NCBI RefSeq assembly: GCF_000571935.1
Contig: NZ_ATAX01000025.1
Coordinates: 124,001 to 188,000 of the forward strand
Direction: 5' to 3'
DNA length: 64,000 bases
Source of the DNA: Ruminococcus flavefaciens 007c
GTDB taxonomy: Bacteria; Bacillota; Clostridia; Oscillospirales; Ruminococcaceae
Below the pieces are notes generated by a model, which was given only the letters and a program-made list of their open reading frames with translations, was not told where the DNA came from and searched no databases. The translations under genes and the position numbers were made by a program. Of the stretch, positions 52,544 to 61,496 are shown piece by piece. How positions within the stretch are numbered: the stretch's first letter is position 1; each line of letters begins with the position of its first letter.

Positions 52544-54340
52544 ATGAAAGAACTGGAATATCCCTTCGACGGCAGCAGCATAATGCGCAGAAAGGTGGCC
52601 GTCAAAAGAGAACTTCTTTCTGACGGAACTCCGAGGATAAAGAAAAAAATAGCAGTTCTCGGAGGTTCCACGACCAATCATATAGTATCTCTTCTTGAGC
52701 TTTTTCTTCTGAATTTCGGAATAGAACCCGAGTTTTATCAGTCAGAGTACAATAAATTCTATGAAGAAGCTGTTTTCGGCTCTCCCGAGCTTGACAGCTT
52801 TGCTCCCGATCTGATCTATATCCACACCACTTCAAGGAACCTTACCATGCTCCCGGAAAGTCCTGCGGAAGATGAACAGCAGGTGTCACAGCGCCTTGAG
52901 GAACAGTTCGGCATATTCAGACAGGTGTGGGAAAGCCTTTCACAGCACTTTTCATGTCCTGTGATACAGAACAACTTTGAACTGCCTCTCCTCCGCAGAA
53001 CAGGCAGCTATGACGGCTGGGGCGTTACCGGACATTCTGCATTTATCCAGCGTCTGAACGTAATGCTATCGGATCACGCAAGAAAAAACGCTTCTTTCTA
53101 TATACATGATATAAACTACCTCTCCGCAGTCTGCGGACTGGAAAAATGGCATGACGCAGAGGCATGGTATCTTTATAAATATGCCATGAGCACTTCTGTG
53201 ATCCCCGACCTCGCGTACAGCCTTGCCTGTGTGATAAAGTCCATATACGGCAGGAACCGTAAGGTCATTGCTCTTGATCTGGACAATACCCTCTGGGGCG
53301 GAGTCATAGGTGATGACGGTCAGGAGGGTATAGAAATCGGTCCCGAAACAGCTTCGGGACAGTCCTTCAGCGAATTCCAGCGCTATATCAAAGGCTATAA
53401 GGACTACGGAGTACTTCTGACCGTATGCTCGAAAAATGAAGAAGAAAACGCAGTTCTCGGACTTGAACACCCCAGCAGTGTTCTCCGTCCGTCGGATTTC
53501 GTATCCATTAAAGCCAATTGGGAACAAAAGGACAAGAATATAAGTGAAACTGCCGAGGAACTCAGTCTCGGCACAGACAGCTTCGTGTTCATAGACGATA
53601 ATCCCGCAGAATGCGCCATAGTGGAAGGACAGCTGCCCATGGTACGCACTGTCAGCTTCAAAGACGTACACGAAGCTATGTACAAGCTTTCACGCAGCGG
53701 CTGCTTTGAAGTAACCTCTGTTTCTGCGGATGATCTGCACCGTTCAGAGATGTATGCAGCCAATGCAAAACGCACAGCTCAGCAGAAGAATTTCTCAAGC
53801 TACGGGGATTATCTGCTAAGCCTCGAAATGAAGGCCGAGATATGCGGATTTCTGCCTGTATACATAAGCAGGATAACTCAGCTCACAAACAAGAGCAACC
53901 AGTTCAACCTGACTACAAGACGCTATACCGAAAATGAAATACGTCAGGCAGGTCAGAGTGACGATCATATCTGTCTTTGCGGCAGACTTGAAGATAAATT
54001 CGGTGATAATGGCATTGTTTCCGTTGTTATCGGAAAGTGCCGAAACACCGAGCTTGATATAGAACTGTGGCTCATGAGCTGCCGTGTGCTGAAACGCGAT
54101 ATGGAGCTTGCCATGCTCGACGAACTGGTCCGTCTCGCCCGCAGCAAAGGTATCACACGTATCAACGGCTTTTATTACAAAACTCCAAAAAACCGCATGG
54201 TGTCGGAGCTTTACGGTTCCTTCGGCTTTAAAAGGGACGAACTGAAGGAAAACGGCGATTCCATTTGGCATCTGAATATAAACGATTATAGTAATAAGAA
54301 CAAGGTTATAAAAATAAAAGAACAAGGAGAACAGCTATGA
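52544..54340 (+). CDS. FkbH-like HAD-IIIC protein
   Basis: FkbH-type protein of 598 residues. An N-terminal SGNH-like domain (about 35-230) precedes the HAD domain (about 240-390; VIALDLDNTLWGGVIGDDGQEG and FVFIDDNPAEC) and a C-terminal GNAT-like domain (about 430-575; IELWLMSCRVLKRDMELAML). In polyketide pathways FkbH converts 1,3-bisphosphoglycerate to a glyceryl thioester on an acyl carrier protein. Placement directly before an acyl carrier protein gene (overlap of 4 bases) makes the same chemistry plausible, with the acyl group then going to the MBOAT enzyme. Confidence 0.88.
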   Translation: MKELEYPFDGSSIMRRKVAVKRELLSDGTPRIKKKIAVLGGSTTNHIVSLLELFLLNFGIEPEFYQSEYNKFYEEAVFGSPELDSFAPDLIYIHTTSRNLTMLPESPAEDEQQVSQRLEEQFGIFRQVWESLSQHFSCPVIQNNFELPLLRRTGSYDGWGVTGHSAFIQRLNVMLSDHARKNASFYIHDINYLSAVCGLEKWHDAEAWYLYKYAMSTSVIPDLAYSLACVIKSIYGRNRKVIALDLDNTLWGGVIGDDGQEGIEIGPETASGQSFSEFQRYIKGYKDYGVLLTVCSKNEEENAVLGLEHPSSVLRPSDFVSIKANWEQKDKNISETAEELSLGTDSFVFIDDNPAECAIVEGQLPMVRTVSFKDVHEAMYKLSRSGCFEVTSVSADDLHRSEMYAANAKRTAQQKNFSSYGDYLLSLEMKAEICGFLPVYISRITQLTNKSNQFNLTTRRYTENEIRQAGQSDDHICLCGRLEDKFGDNGIVSVVIGKCRNTELDIELWLMSCRVLKRDMELAMLDELVRLARSKGITRINGFYYKTPKNRMVSELYGSFGFKRDELKENGDSIWHLNINDYSNKNKVIKIKEQGEQL

Positions 54341-54579
54341 ACACAAATGAGATAATCAAACGCCTTAACGAGGTCTTCCGCGATGTTTTCGGAGATCCTT
54401 CCATTTCTGTATCCCCTGCCACGACCTCGGAAGATATTGATGACTGGGACAGCATCGAGCATATAAATCTTATAGCCGCAGTAGAAGACGAGTTCGGTAT
54501 GCGATTCAAGATGCGCGAGGTCTCGGGGATGAAAAATGTCGGTGAAATGATAGATATAATCTCGGAAAGAGGTAAATAA
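54337..54579 (+). CDS. Acyl carrier protein
   Basis: Small acidic carrier (80 residues) with the phosphopantetheine serine at Ser39 in DDWDSIEHINLIAAVEDEFG, in the usual helix 2. It overlaps the FkbH-like gene by 4 bases and touches the metallophosphoesterase start. It is a dedicated carrier, not the fatty-acid one, because no fatty acid synthesis genes are near. Confidence 0.93.
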   Translation: MNTNEIIKRLNEVFRDVFGDPSISVSPATTSEDIDDWDSIEHINLIAAVEDEFGMRFKMREVSGMKNVGEMIDIISERGK

Positions 54580-55421
54580 TGTCAAAAAAAGCCCGTAAAA
54601 GACTTATAATATGTATCATCCTCCTTATAGTGATACTGCTGGATATATGGGGATTTTCCATGAAGACCGTACGCTATGACGTAAAGACGAACAAGCCTGT
54701 AAAATCGGTTCGAATTGTCTTTATATCCGATCTGCATAACTGCTTTTACGGAGGCACGGATCAGTCAGGAATAATAGCCGAGGTAAATAAAGCGAAACCT
54801 GATATTGTCTGCTTCGGCGGTGATGTCATAGACGCATGGGGCGGTACAAAGTACGCTCTGAAACTTATGACCGAGCTCAGCAAAGACTATCCCTGCTTCT
54901 ATTCTCCGGGTAATCATGAGGATATGCGCGATGATAAAAATGACTTTTATGAGGAAGTAAAGAAAATATGCCCTGTACTTCTCGGTAATTATGAGGAGAT
55001 CACTGTAAAAGGACAGGCTATCTGCATATACGGTGCTCCCGACGCGATTGAATGGGGCAGTCACAAGACACATCTTGAGGAATGCTTTGACACTCTTGAC
55101 GGAAAATACTATAATATACTTCTGGCACATCGCCCCGATCAGATAGACAGCTATCTCGGCCAGGGGCTCAAGACCAGTGAAAGCTTTGACCTTATACTCT
55201 CCGGACACGCTCACGGCGGTCAGTGGAGAATACCGAAGCTCCTCGATCAGGGACTGTATGCTCCGGATCAGGGCATTTTTCCGAAATATACCTCTGGTAT
55301 CTACCATTACGGCAGTACAACGCATATAATAAGCTGCGGACTTGCAAAGCCTCTCCGCATGATATTCATACCGAGGATATTCAATCGCCCCGAGCTTTCT
55401 GTTATAGATATTAACAGATAA
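54579..55421 (+). CDS. Membrane-anchored metallophosphoesterase (YkuE-like)
   Basis: Calcineurin-like phosphoesterase of 280 residues with one N-terminal membrane helix (RLIICIILLIVILLDIWGF). The metal-binding motifs are FISDLHN, CFGGDVID, SPGNHEDM and LSGHAHGGQW. Family members include lipid and nucleotide phosphoesterases, some acting on envelope glycans. It is last in the acylation cluster, starting on the final base of the ACP gene's stop codon, so a related role in the same process is plausible but unproven. Confidence 0.9.
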   Translation: MSKKARKRLIICIILLIVILLDIWGFSMKTVRYDVKTNKPVKSVRIVFISDLHNCFYGGTDQSGIIAEVNKAKPDIVCFGGDVIDAWGGTKYALKLMTELSKDYPCFYSPGNHEDMRDDKNDFYEEVKKICPVLLGNYEEITVKGQAICIYGAPDAIEWGSHKTHLEECFDTLDGKYYNILLAHRPDQIDSYLGQGLKTSESFDLILSGHAHGGQWRIPKLLDQGLYAPDQGIFPKYTSGIYHYGSTTHIISCGLAKPLRMIFIPRIFNRPELSVIDINR

Positions 55422-55464
55422 AAGGACGGTATTTACGTCTAAATCCCCTTTAAATAAAAAAAGC

Positions 55465-55493
55465 TTGTAATTTCAGCTCAATAATGGTATAAT
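55465..55493 (+). promoter_or_regulatory. Sigma-A promoter of rlmB
   Basis: TTGTAA (55465-55470), 17-bp spacer, TATAAT (55488-55493), about 80 bases upstream of the rlmB ATG. Confidence 0.7.
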
Positions 55494-55573
55494 TAGAATG
55501 ATATTTTCTTCTTTCGGAGAAAAACTCTATTCAGAACAAAAGGAGCATGGGCATTTCGCGCCCGCTGTAAGAT

Positions 55574-56335
55574 ATGGAAAAAGAGAAATATACCAATGAA
55601 AAGTCCGATAGTATAATATGCGGACGCAATCCCGTCATGGAAGCGCTGAAATCAGGTGCTAACCTCGATACTATCTATATCGACGGGAACGGCGGAAGCC
55701 TCGGAGTAATCCGCCGCCTTGCCAAGGAAAAAGGCATCGTGGTAAAGGATGCCGACGATAAAAAACTCTCCCGTCTTTCGGGCGGCGCGTCCCATCAGGG
55801 CGTAGTTGCGGAAGGAGCCTGCGGTGAGTATTCTACTGTTGAGGAGATCCTTTCAATCTCACGCGAAAAAGGCACAAAGCCTTTCATCATCATCTGCGAC
55901 GAGATAGAAGATCCGCATAATCTTGGAGCTATTATCCGTACCGCAGAGACCTCAGGCGCTGACGGAGTTATCATCCCCAAGCGCAGGAGCGCTTCCCTTA
56001 ATGCCACTGTTTTCAAAACATCGGCAGGAGCAGCAAGCTATGTACCTGTAGCAAGAGTTTCAAATCTAGCCGCCTGTATCGATACCCTCAAGGAAAACGG
56101 GGTATGGATATACGGTACTGATGCTTCCGGCACAGACTATTCCCAGACCGATTTTACCGGCGGAGTAGGTCTTGTAATCGGCTCAGAGGGCTTTGGGATA
56201 AGCAAACTTATTGCAAAAAAATGCGATTTTATGATAAAACTTCCCATGGAGGGAAAGATCAATTCACTTAATGCTTCGGTAGCTGCCGGCATATTCATGT
56301 ATGAGGTGCTCAGACAGCGGAGAAGCGGTAAATAA
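55574..56335 (+). CDS. rlmB: 23S rRNA (guanosine-2'-O)-methyltransferase RlmB/TrmH family
   Basis: SpoU-family 2'-O-methyltransferase with a knotted fold, 253 residues. The N-terminal substrate-binding domain (IICGRNPVMEALKSGANLDTIYI) precedes the three SpoU motifs: EDPHNLGAIIRTAETSGADG, LVIGSEGFGISKL and LPMEGKINSLNASVAAGIFMYE. Target G2251-type sites are inferred from the family. It lies 10 bp before the P-type-ATPase-like gene. Confidence 0.92.
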   Translation: MEKEKYTNEKSDSIICGRNPVMEALKSGANLDTIYIDGNGGSLGVIRRLAKEKGIVVKDADDKKLSRLSGGASHQGVVAEGACGEYSTVEEILSISREKGTKPFIIICDEIEDPHNLGAIIRTAETSGADGVIIPKRRSASLNATVFKTSAGAASYVPVARVSNLAACIDTLKENGVWIYGTDASGTDYSQTDFTGGVGLVIGSEGFGISKLIAKKCDFMIKLPMEGKINSLNASVAAGIFMYEVLRQRRSGK

Positions 56336-56345
56336 GGAGAAAATC

Positions 56346-58877
56346 ATGTCGGAACAGAAACCATCGCTGGAGGCTATTCTTGACGAATACTCTCCCGATA
56401 ATGAAGAACCCAAGACTAAAGTGGGCCGAGTCGATGCCCAGAAGATCATAAATTCTACTGTTGATTCTCCCGACATCGTTGAAAAAGCTAAATCGAGGCC
56501 TCCTGTCTCACATGAAAAATCTGCTCTTTTCGATAATGCACTTCGCAGCGACAACCCCGCAGACGATGTAAAGCCTGCGGACCTCTCAAGGCACAAGATC
56601 GCTGTCGTAAGCTCTGACGCTATGAGTGAGATAAGAACCAATCCGCAAAGAATGGTCATACCGTCGGGAACTATCACTCCCGTTCAGATGAATCCCGATG
56701 AAGCTCCGAAGATCAGGAGAATGAGCGAGTCCACAAGAGCAAAGGAGATCGAAAGCGCCAAAAAACGTAAGAAGAACAGACGCGGCAAAAACAACGATTA
56801 CACCTACGCCAGGGAGACTCCCGAAGGCGAGTATATGTATACTCCCCCTGAATTCAAGAAGAAAAAGCGTACAAGGATACAGATTATATCAGCTGCCGAA
56901 AGTCCAGAGGGAAAGAAGCAGATAACCGATATCGTCCCCTCTCCTGCCGCAGTAGAAGCCGCAAAGCCCGTTGAGCCTGCTCCGAGAGCTGAGCTGACAT
57001 GCATAAACCTCAGTGAAAAGGCTGATATAGACGCAGGTCAGCTTGATGTACACATCACACAGGAAGCCGATGAATATATGTCGGTCCACTCCAAGGCAAA
57101 GCGTACAAAGCGTATAGTAGACTTTAATTACTACGGAGACGTTGAAGACGTCGGCAGAGACATCTATGAGCTGAAAAGTACCATATCGGTAAGAGTTCTG
57201 ATCCTTGCCATGACTGCTTTCCTCAGTCTCTTCATGACCATCTCAAATCAGTTTGAGCTGCCTATCATGGACGTTCTGAGCATGTCGCACATAAAGACAT
57301 ATCTGACTATCCACCTTATCCTCGGAATAGTTTCGGTGCTTGCATCAATGGCAGTTATAACCAAGGGACTGCGTAAGATACTGAGCTTCAAGGCTGACAG
57401 CGATTCCATGACAGCAGTCACCGCACTGTCCTGTCTTATAGCAATTATCCCCGCATTTATGCGGCCTGACCTTGTAAGCTCGGAGAATATCCACATATAT
57501 ATGCCCGTGGGCATTCTGGCACTGCTTATAAATGCCATGGGAAAACACCTTATCATAAGGCGTGCCGCAAGAAACTTCAAATTCGTTTCCAAGAACTTTG
57601 AACGTCACGGCATCACCTATGTACACGACGAGGAACGTGCAGAGCGTATTACACGAGGCACTCTGGGTGATTTCCCCATACTTGCTTCAATGAGAAAGAC
57701 CGATTTCCTTACGGACTTTCTGCGCTACACATATTCTTCGGATATGACGGACGACTTCTGCCGCAAGGCTTCACCAATATGCCTTATAGCTTCTATAGTC
57801 GTATCGCTTTTCCTCACATTCTTCTGCAAGGGAACCTTTACAACCCTTGAATCCGCTGCATTCGGCTTCTCAATATTCAGTATGCTGATATGCGCGACAT
57901 CGTGTATAGCGATCCCCTTTGTTGTAAATATCCCACTTGAGAATGTCTCAAAAAGCGCTATAAGCAATAAGGGTATAATGCTGGGCTATCAGAGCGTTGA
58001 TGATTTCTATGATACCAACTCTATACTTGTTGATGCAGGTACCCTCTTCCCCGAGGGCACTGTCAGACTCGACGGTATAAAGGTATTCTCCAATACCAAG
58101 CTCGACGAAGCTCTTCTTGAGGCTGCAAGCCTTACCGCAACTGCAGGAAGTATAATGTCCCAGCTTTTCACAGACGTTATAGCAGGACGCAACGGCGCCC
58201 TTTACCCCATAGAAAATTATTCCTATGAGGAGGGGATGGGAATGTGCGGCTGGATAAACAACAAGCGTGTTCTCTTCGGAAACCGCGAGCTCATGACCAG
58301 CCATAATATCGAAGGCGTTCCGACCAAAACTCAGGAGGCTGAGCTTACAGGAGACGGCAAGGATGCACTTTACCTTTCCATCTCGGGAAATCTTGCAGCT
58401 ATGTTCGTAGTTGACCTGGTTGCCGACAGATATGTAAAGAGATGGGCAAAGAAGCTCTGCAAGCACAAGATATGTATGTTCATAAAGAGCATAGATCCCT
58501 GTATAACGCTAAAAAAGCTCAATACCCTTTTCGGTATCCCCGAGGAAATGGCAAGGATACTTCCCAAGAAGCTCCACGAGGACTTCTATGAGGAGACAAA
58601 GAAGGCAGTCCGACTCAGTGCTTCAATGGCCACAACAGGAAAATTCTCATCTCTGGCTGAACTCCTTATCGGCACTAAAGTTGTACACTCCTCGGCAATT
58701 ATCGGACTGATATTGCAGGCAGCTTCCATACTTCTCGGATTTGTACTGTGTATGCTGCTGATACTTTCAAAGGCATTCCAGTCCAACTTTATATATATGT
58801 CGGCTACGGCAATGACGGTTTACAACCTTGTCTGGACAGCTTTAACATATATAGCCGTGAGCATCAAAAAAACATAA
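56346..58877 (+). CDS. P-type-ATPase-like membrane protein lacking catalytic motifs
   Basis: An 843-residue protein (ATG at 56346; AAGGAG 7 nt upstream). Residues 1-270 are hydrophilic and partly basic (KKRKKNRRGKNND). The rest follows the P-type ATPase plan: hydrophobic helices near 280, 320, 360, 380, 490 and 515, then LICATSCIAIPFV where metal pumps carry CPC, then the phosphorylation site, which reads VDAGTLFPEG (about 562-571) instead of DKTGTLTEG. N-domain-like MGMCGWINNKRVLFGN and FGIPEEMARILP segments remain, but the lysine and threonine of DKTGT, the TGES and TGDN motifs and the GDGxND hinge are missing, and two helices close the protein. It is intact, so probably a pseudoenzyme rather than a decaying pump. 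Confidence 0.85.
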   Translation: MSEQKPSLEAILDEYSPDNEEPKTKVGRVDAQKIINSTVDSPDIVEKAKSRPPVSHEKSALFDNALRSDNPADDVKPADLSRHKIAVVSSDAMSEIRTNPQRMVIPSGTITPVQMNPDEAPKIRRMSESTRAKEIESAKKRKKNRRGKNNDYTYARETPEGEYMYTPPEFKKKKRTRIQIISAAESPEGKKQITDIVPSPAAVEAAKPVEPAPRAELTCINLSEKADIDAGQLDVHITQEADEYMSVHSKAKRTKRIVDFNYYGDVEDVGRDIYELKSTISVRVLILAMTAFLSLFMTISNQFELPIMDVLSMSHIKTYLTIHLILGIVSVLASMAVITKGLRKILSFKADSDSMTAVTALSCLIAIIPAFMRPDLVSSENIHIYMPVGILALLINAMGKHLIIRRAARNFKFVSKNFERHGITYVHDEERAERITRGTLGDFPILASMRKTDFLTDFLRYTYSSDMTDDFCRKASPICLIASIVVSLFLTFFCKGTFTTLESAAFGFSIFSMLICATSCIAIPFVVNIPLENVSKSAISNKGIMLGYQSVDDFYDTNSILVDAGTLFPEGTVRLDGIKVFSNTKLDEALLEAASLTATAGSIMSQLFTDVIAGRNGALYPIENYSYEEGMGMCGWINNKRVLFGNRELMTSHNIEGVPTKTQEAELTGDGKDALYLSISGNLAAMFVVDLVADRYVKRWAKKLCKHKICMFIKSIDPCITLKKLNTLFGIPEEMARILPKKLHEDFYEETKKAVRLSASMATTGKFSSLAELLIGTKVVHSSAIIGLILQAASILLGFVLCMLLILSKAFQSNFIYMSATAMTVYNLVWTALTYIAVSIKKT

Positions 58878-58885
58878 AAAAGCCC

Positions 58886-58924
58886 AAGAACCTGTATCAA
58901 CATATACGTATGATACAGGTTCTT
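58886..58924. repeat. Perfect inverted repeat between the P-type-like gene and the LCP gene
   Basis: Fourteen-bp arms (58886-58899 with 58911-58924) around an 11-base loop. There is no U-tract on the plus strand; it may be an attenuator, a processing hairpin or a protein site upstream of the LCP gene. Confidence 0.6.
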
Positions 58925-58952
58925 AAAGCATAAAACAGAAAGGAGCTCTTAT

Positions 58953-60455
58953 ATGCCACACAGATATAACGGCAGAGAGTCAGACAACATAGAAAACACT
59001 GACAATGAAGATACCATGCTGATCCCGGGAGATCTTGACGATTATCCCTCTGCCCGGCCGCAGAACCCGCCGCTGAAAAAACTCAGCCGCAGGCCGCAGT
59101 CACCTCAGCAGAGCAGCAGACCGCAGTCTCCCCAGCACAACAGCAGCTGGTCTATAGATAACGATCTGCACAGGTCGTCTGCTCCTGCTTCTCATTTTAA
59201 GACAAATCAGCAGTCACAGCCCCCTCAGTTCCCGCATACTGAACAGCCTCCCCAGTTTCCTCACTCATCGGCTCCTCCCCCGCCGCAGCAATTCAATTAC
59301 AACAACGAACGCTATTATGACTACAACAGGAATCCTCCGCCATCAGCAGGAGGATATGCAGATGAAAGCTTTCCTTCCACGCCACCGCCACCTGCTATGC
59401 CACCAAGACCGAAGCAGCAGCCCTCAGGCAGGAAAAAACCTTCCGCTACCGTATCTCAGGAGGAAGCCCCCAAAAAGAAGAAGAAACGCAGACACAAGTC
59501 TCTCTTAGGTAAGATAGTCCGAAGGATAATACACATTATACTGATACTCTTCCTTCTTTTGTTCGGTATATATTCATGCACATCAATATCGCTCATAAGA
59601 AAGGTCAATAAGCAGCCCGCGAAACCGCGTACCAGATATGCGGATTCCGTTGGAAGAGGCCATGTGCGCAGCGTTCTTATTATAGGTACTGACGGAAGAA
59701 CATCCGATGAGATCGGACGTTCTGACTCAATGATACTCGTTTCACTCAACAGAAAGACCAACGAGATCATTATGACCTCATTCATGCGCGACTGCTATGT
59801 TGATATCCCGAATCATGGCATGGACAAGCTTAATGCCGCATATGCCTTCGGAGGCGCTGACCTTCTCATGGAGACGCTGGAATACAATTTCGATGTCCGT
59901 ATCGACGATTATGTTTCCGTTGATTTTGCCTCCTTTGTATCTGTTGTTGACGCGGTAGGCGGAATAGATATACAGGTCTCGGACGAAGAAGCCGAAGCTA
60001 TAAACGTTATCCTCATATCAGAGGTCAACGAGCTCATGGGTGATGACAGGAACGCCGATCTCCTTAACGGAGGCGGAATGCTGCACCTCAACGGCAAGCA
60101 GGCTCTCTCCTATTCGAGAATAAGATATGTAGGAAACAGCGACTTTGAGCGCACCCAGCGTCAGCGCCGTGTAATGTCACTGATAATAGCAAAGCTCAAG
60201 CAATTCAAGCCTTCCATGTTCAAAAATCTTGCGTCTGACGTTATCCCTGATGTAACTACCAATATGTCAGGCCCTGCAATGTATCTTCTCTCGCTGAGGT
60301 TTCCTCTCCTTCTCGGATATGAGACCAAGCAGATACAGATACCTGCTGAAGGCACATACTACGGAGCAGATGTCGATGTAGGAAATGTGCTCCAGATAGA
60401 CCTTGATGAAAACCGCAGGGTAATTGACAGAGAAGTTTTTGCGGAAAAGAAGTAA
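58953..60455 (+). CDS. LCP (LytR-CpsA-Psr) family cell-wall glycopolymer ligase
   Basis: Transfers lipid-linked teichoic acid or capsule precursors to peptidoglycan. The 500 residues have a long cytoplasmic Pro/Gln/Ser-rich region (about 1-175), a Lys-rich patch, one membrane helix (IVRRIIHIILILFLLLFGIYS) and the extracellular LCP domain (about 240-400; SDSMILVSLNRKTNEIIMTSFMRDCYVDIP, KLNAAYAFGG, ALSYSRIRY). The disordered N-terminus is much longer than usual and could be a protein-binding or phosphorylated region. Terminator follows. Confidence 0.93.
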   Translation: MPHRYNGRESDNIENTDNEDTMLIPGDLDDYPSARPQNPPLKKLSRRPQSPQQSSRPQSPQHNSSWSIDNDLHRSSAPASHFKTNQQSQPPQFPHTEQPPQFPHSSAPPPPQQFNYNNERYYDYNRNPPPSAGGYADESFPSTPPPPAMPPRPKQQPSGRKKPSATVSQEEAPKKKKKRRHKSLLGKIVRRIIHIILILFLLLFGIYSCTSISLIRKVNKQPAKPRTRYADSVGRGHVRSVLIIGTDGRTSDEIGRSDSMILVSLNRKTNEIIMTSFMRDCYVDIPNHGMDKLNAAYAFGGADLLMETLEYNFDVRIDDYVSVDFASFVSVVDAVGGIDIQVSDEEAEAINVILISEVNELMGDDRNADLLNGGGMLHLNGKQALSYSRIRYVGNSDFERTQRQRRVMSLIIAKLKQFKPSMFKNLASDVIPDVTTNMSGPAMYLLSLRFPLLLGYETKQIQIPAEGTYYGADVDVGNVLQIDLDENRRVIDREVFAEKK

Positions 60456-60475
60456 TACTGCTGCAATAAAATTAT

Positions 60476-60518
60476 AAAAGCCCGAAAGCTATCATTGATC
60501 GATGCTTTCGGGCTTTTT
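60476..60518. terminator. Terminator between the LCP gene and the convergent YhfC gene
   Basis: Fourteen-bp stem (60476-60489 with 60504-60517, A-rich 5' end and T-rich 3' end) that can act for the plus strand and, with its A-tract, for the minus strand. Confidence 0.85.
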
Positions 60519-60531
60519 GAATACGTTGAGT

Positions 60532-61359
60532 TCATTCTGTTATATCAGGAAACAAAATCCCGTCTATACATTCTCTTCCGTCTGCAAGCCTGTATATGAG
60601 AGCGATTATTCCCAAGCCTGTAATTATTGACGTTATACTTGTAAGATACATATTGCCGCTGAAAGAAACAAGTCCCGGCAATGCATTCATAACATAGTGA
60701 AGAAGCACCGCCAGAGGAAGCCAGCGCTTCAGGAAATTCTGTTCCTTCATTTTTCTGAAAATAAGCATTGACAATGCAATATGGAAACCAAAGGCAACTA
60801 TCAGATCCAGAGTATTCAGTACACCCATAAAAAGTCCGGTGTCTGCGTATTTTTGAAGCTTGTTTATGACCGTTTCGGCGTTTTCTGCTGTTTTTCCATC
60901 AGTAAAATGCTCAATCCCGTAGCGTTCAAGGTCCTGTCCGTAGCCTATAATCCTGAAGGTACTTATTCCGCGCATCCAGCATTCAATTCCTGCATGACCT
61001 ATACCGTAGCATACAGCCGCAGCAGGGGTAATGATATTCGAGACCGGATACTTCATAGCAAGCCATCGCGCAGGTTCCTCAAAAAAACATACTATCTCAG
61101 TGGCAATTGCAACCTTTACGGCATACGGCGCAGAAAATAACAACAGCCATACCGTAAGATCACACAGCTTGGTTGATATGAAGTATGCCAGTATACCTGC
61201 AATAAGCGGCAGATACTTCGCTTTTGAATATCTTCCGATAGTAAAAAAAGCCACTATCGGAAGCACCATATACAATATCCCTGTCAGCCAGTACCCCGCA
61301 AAAGTACCTGCCGAGAAAGTAATTTCAGCTGTTTCCGCTGTTAAAACGCCTTCATTCAT
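60532..61359 (-). CDS. YhfC family intramembrane protease-like protein
   Basis: YhfC-type putative glutamic intramembrane protease (275 residues, about seven hydrophobic helices). The family glutamate pair is in FFEEPARWLAMKYP, with the histidine in CYGIGHAGIECWMRG and further AFGFHIALSMLIF and LLHYVMNALPGL. Related to the CPBP/Rce1 abortive-infection type fold. Role unknown; it is monocistronic and convergent with the LCP gene. Confidence 0.88.
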   Translation of the reverse strand: MNEGVLTAETAEITFSAGTFAGYWLTGILYMVLPIVAFFTIGRYSKAKYLPLIAGILAYFISTKLCDLTVWLLLFSAPYAVKVAIATEIVCFFEEPARWLAMKYPVSNIITPAAAVCYGIGHAGIECWMRGISTFRIIGYGQDLERYGIEHFTDGKTAENAETVINKLQKYADTGLFMGVLNTLDLIVAFGFHIALSMLIFRKMKEQNFLKRWLPLAVLLHYVMNALPGLVSFSGNMYLTSITSIITGLGIIALIYRLADGRECIDGILFPDITE

Positions 61360-61429
61360 GACCCCATTTCCCCTTACATGAGCTTTATGAGATAATTATA
61401 CAGCACGGTATTTATATTGTCAATAAGAA

Positions 61430-61454
61430 ACCGCAGTACATAGAATACTGCGGT
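61430..61454 (-). terminator. Likely terminator of the aminotransferase gene
   Basis: Nine-bp stem (61430-61438 with 61446-61454) and TTTCTTATT on the minus strand, about 43 bases past the stop. Confidence 0.75.
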
Positions 61455-61496
61455 CTATTATGCTTATAAGTTTATACTGCTTCAGTTAAACGTATA

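Noticed and set aside
58886-58924. Terminator after the P-type-like gene
   Set aside because: The stem is perfect but lacks a U-tract on the plus strand, so it is listed as an inverted repeat instead.
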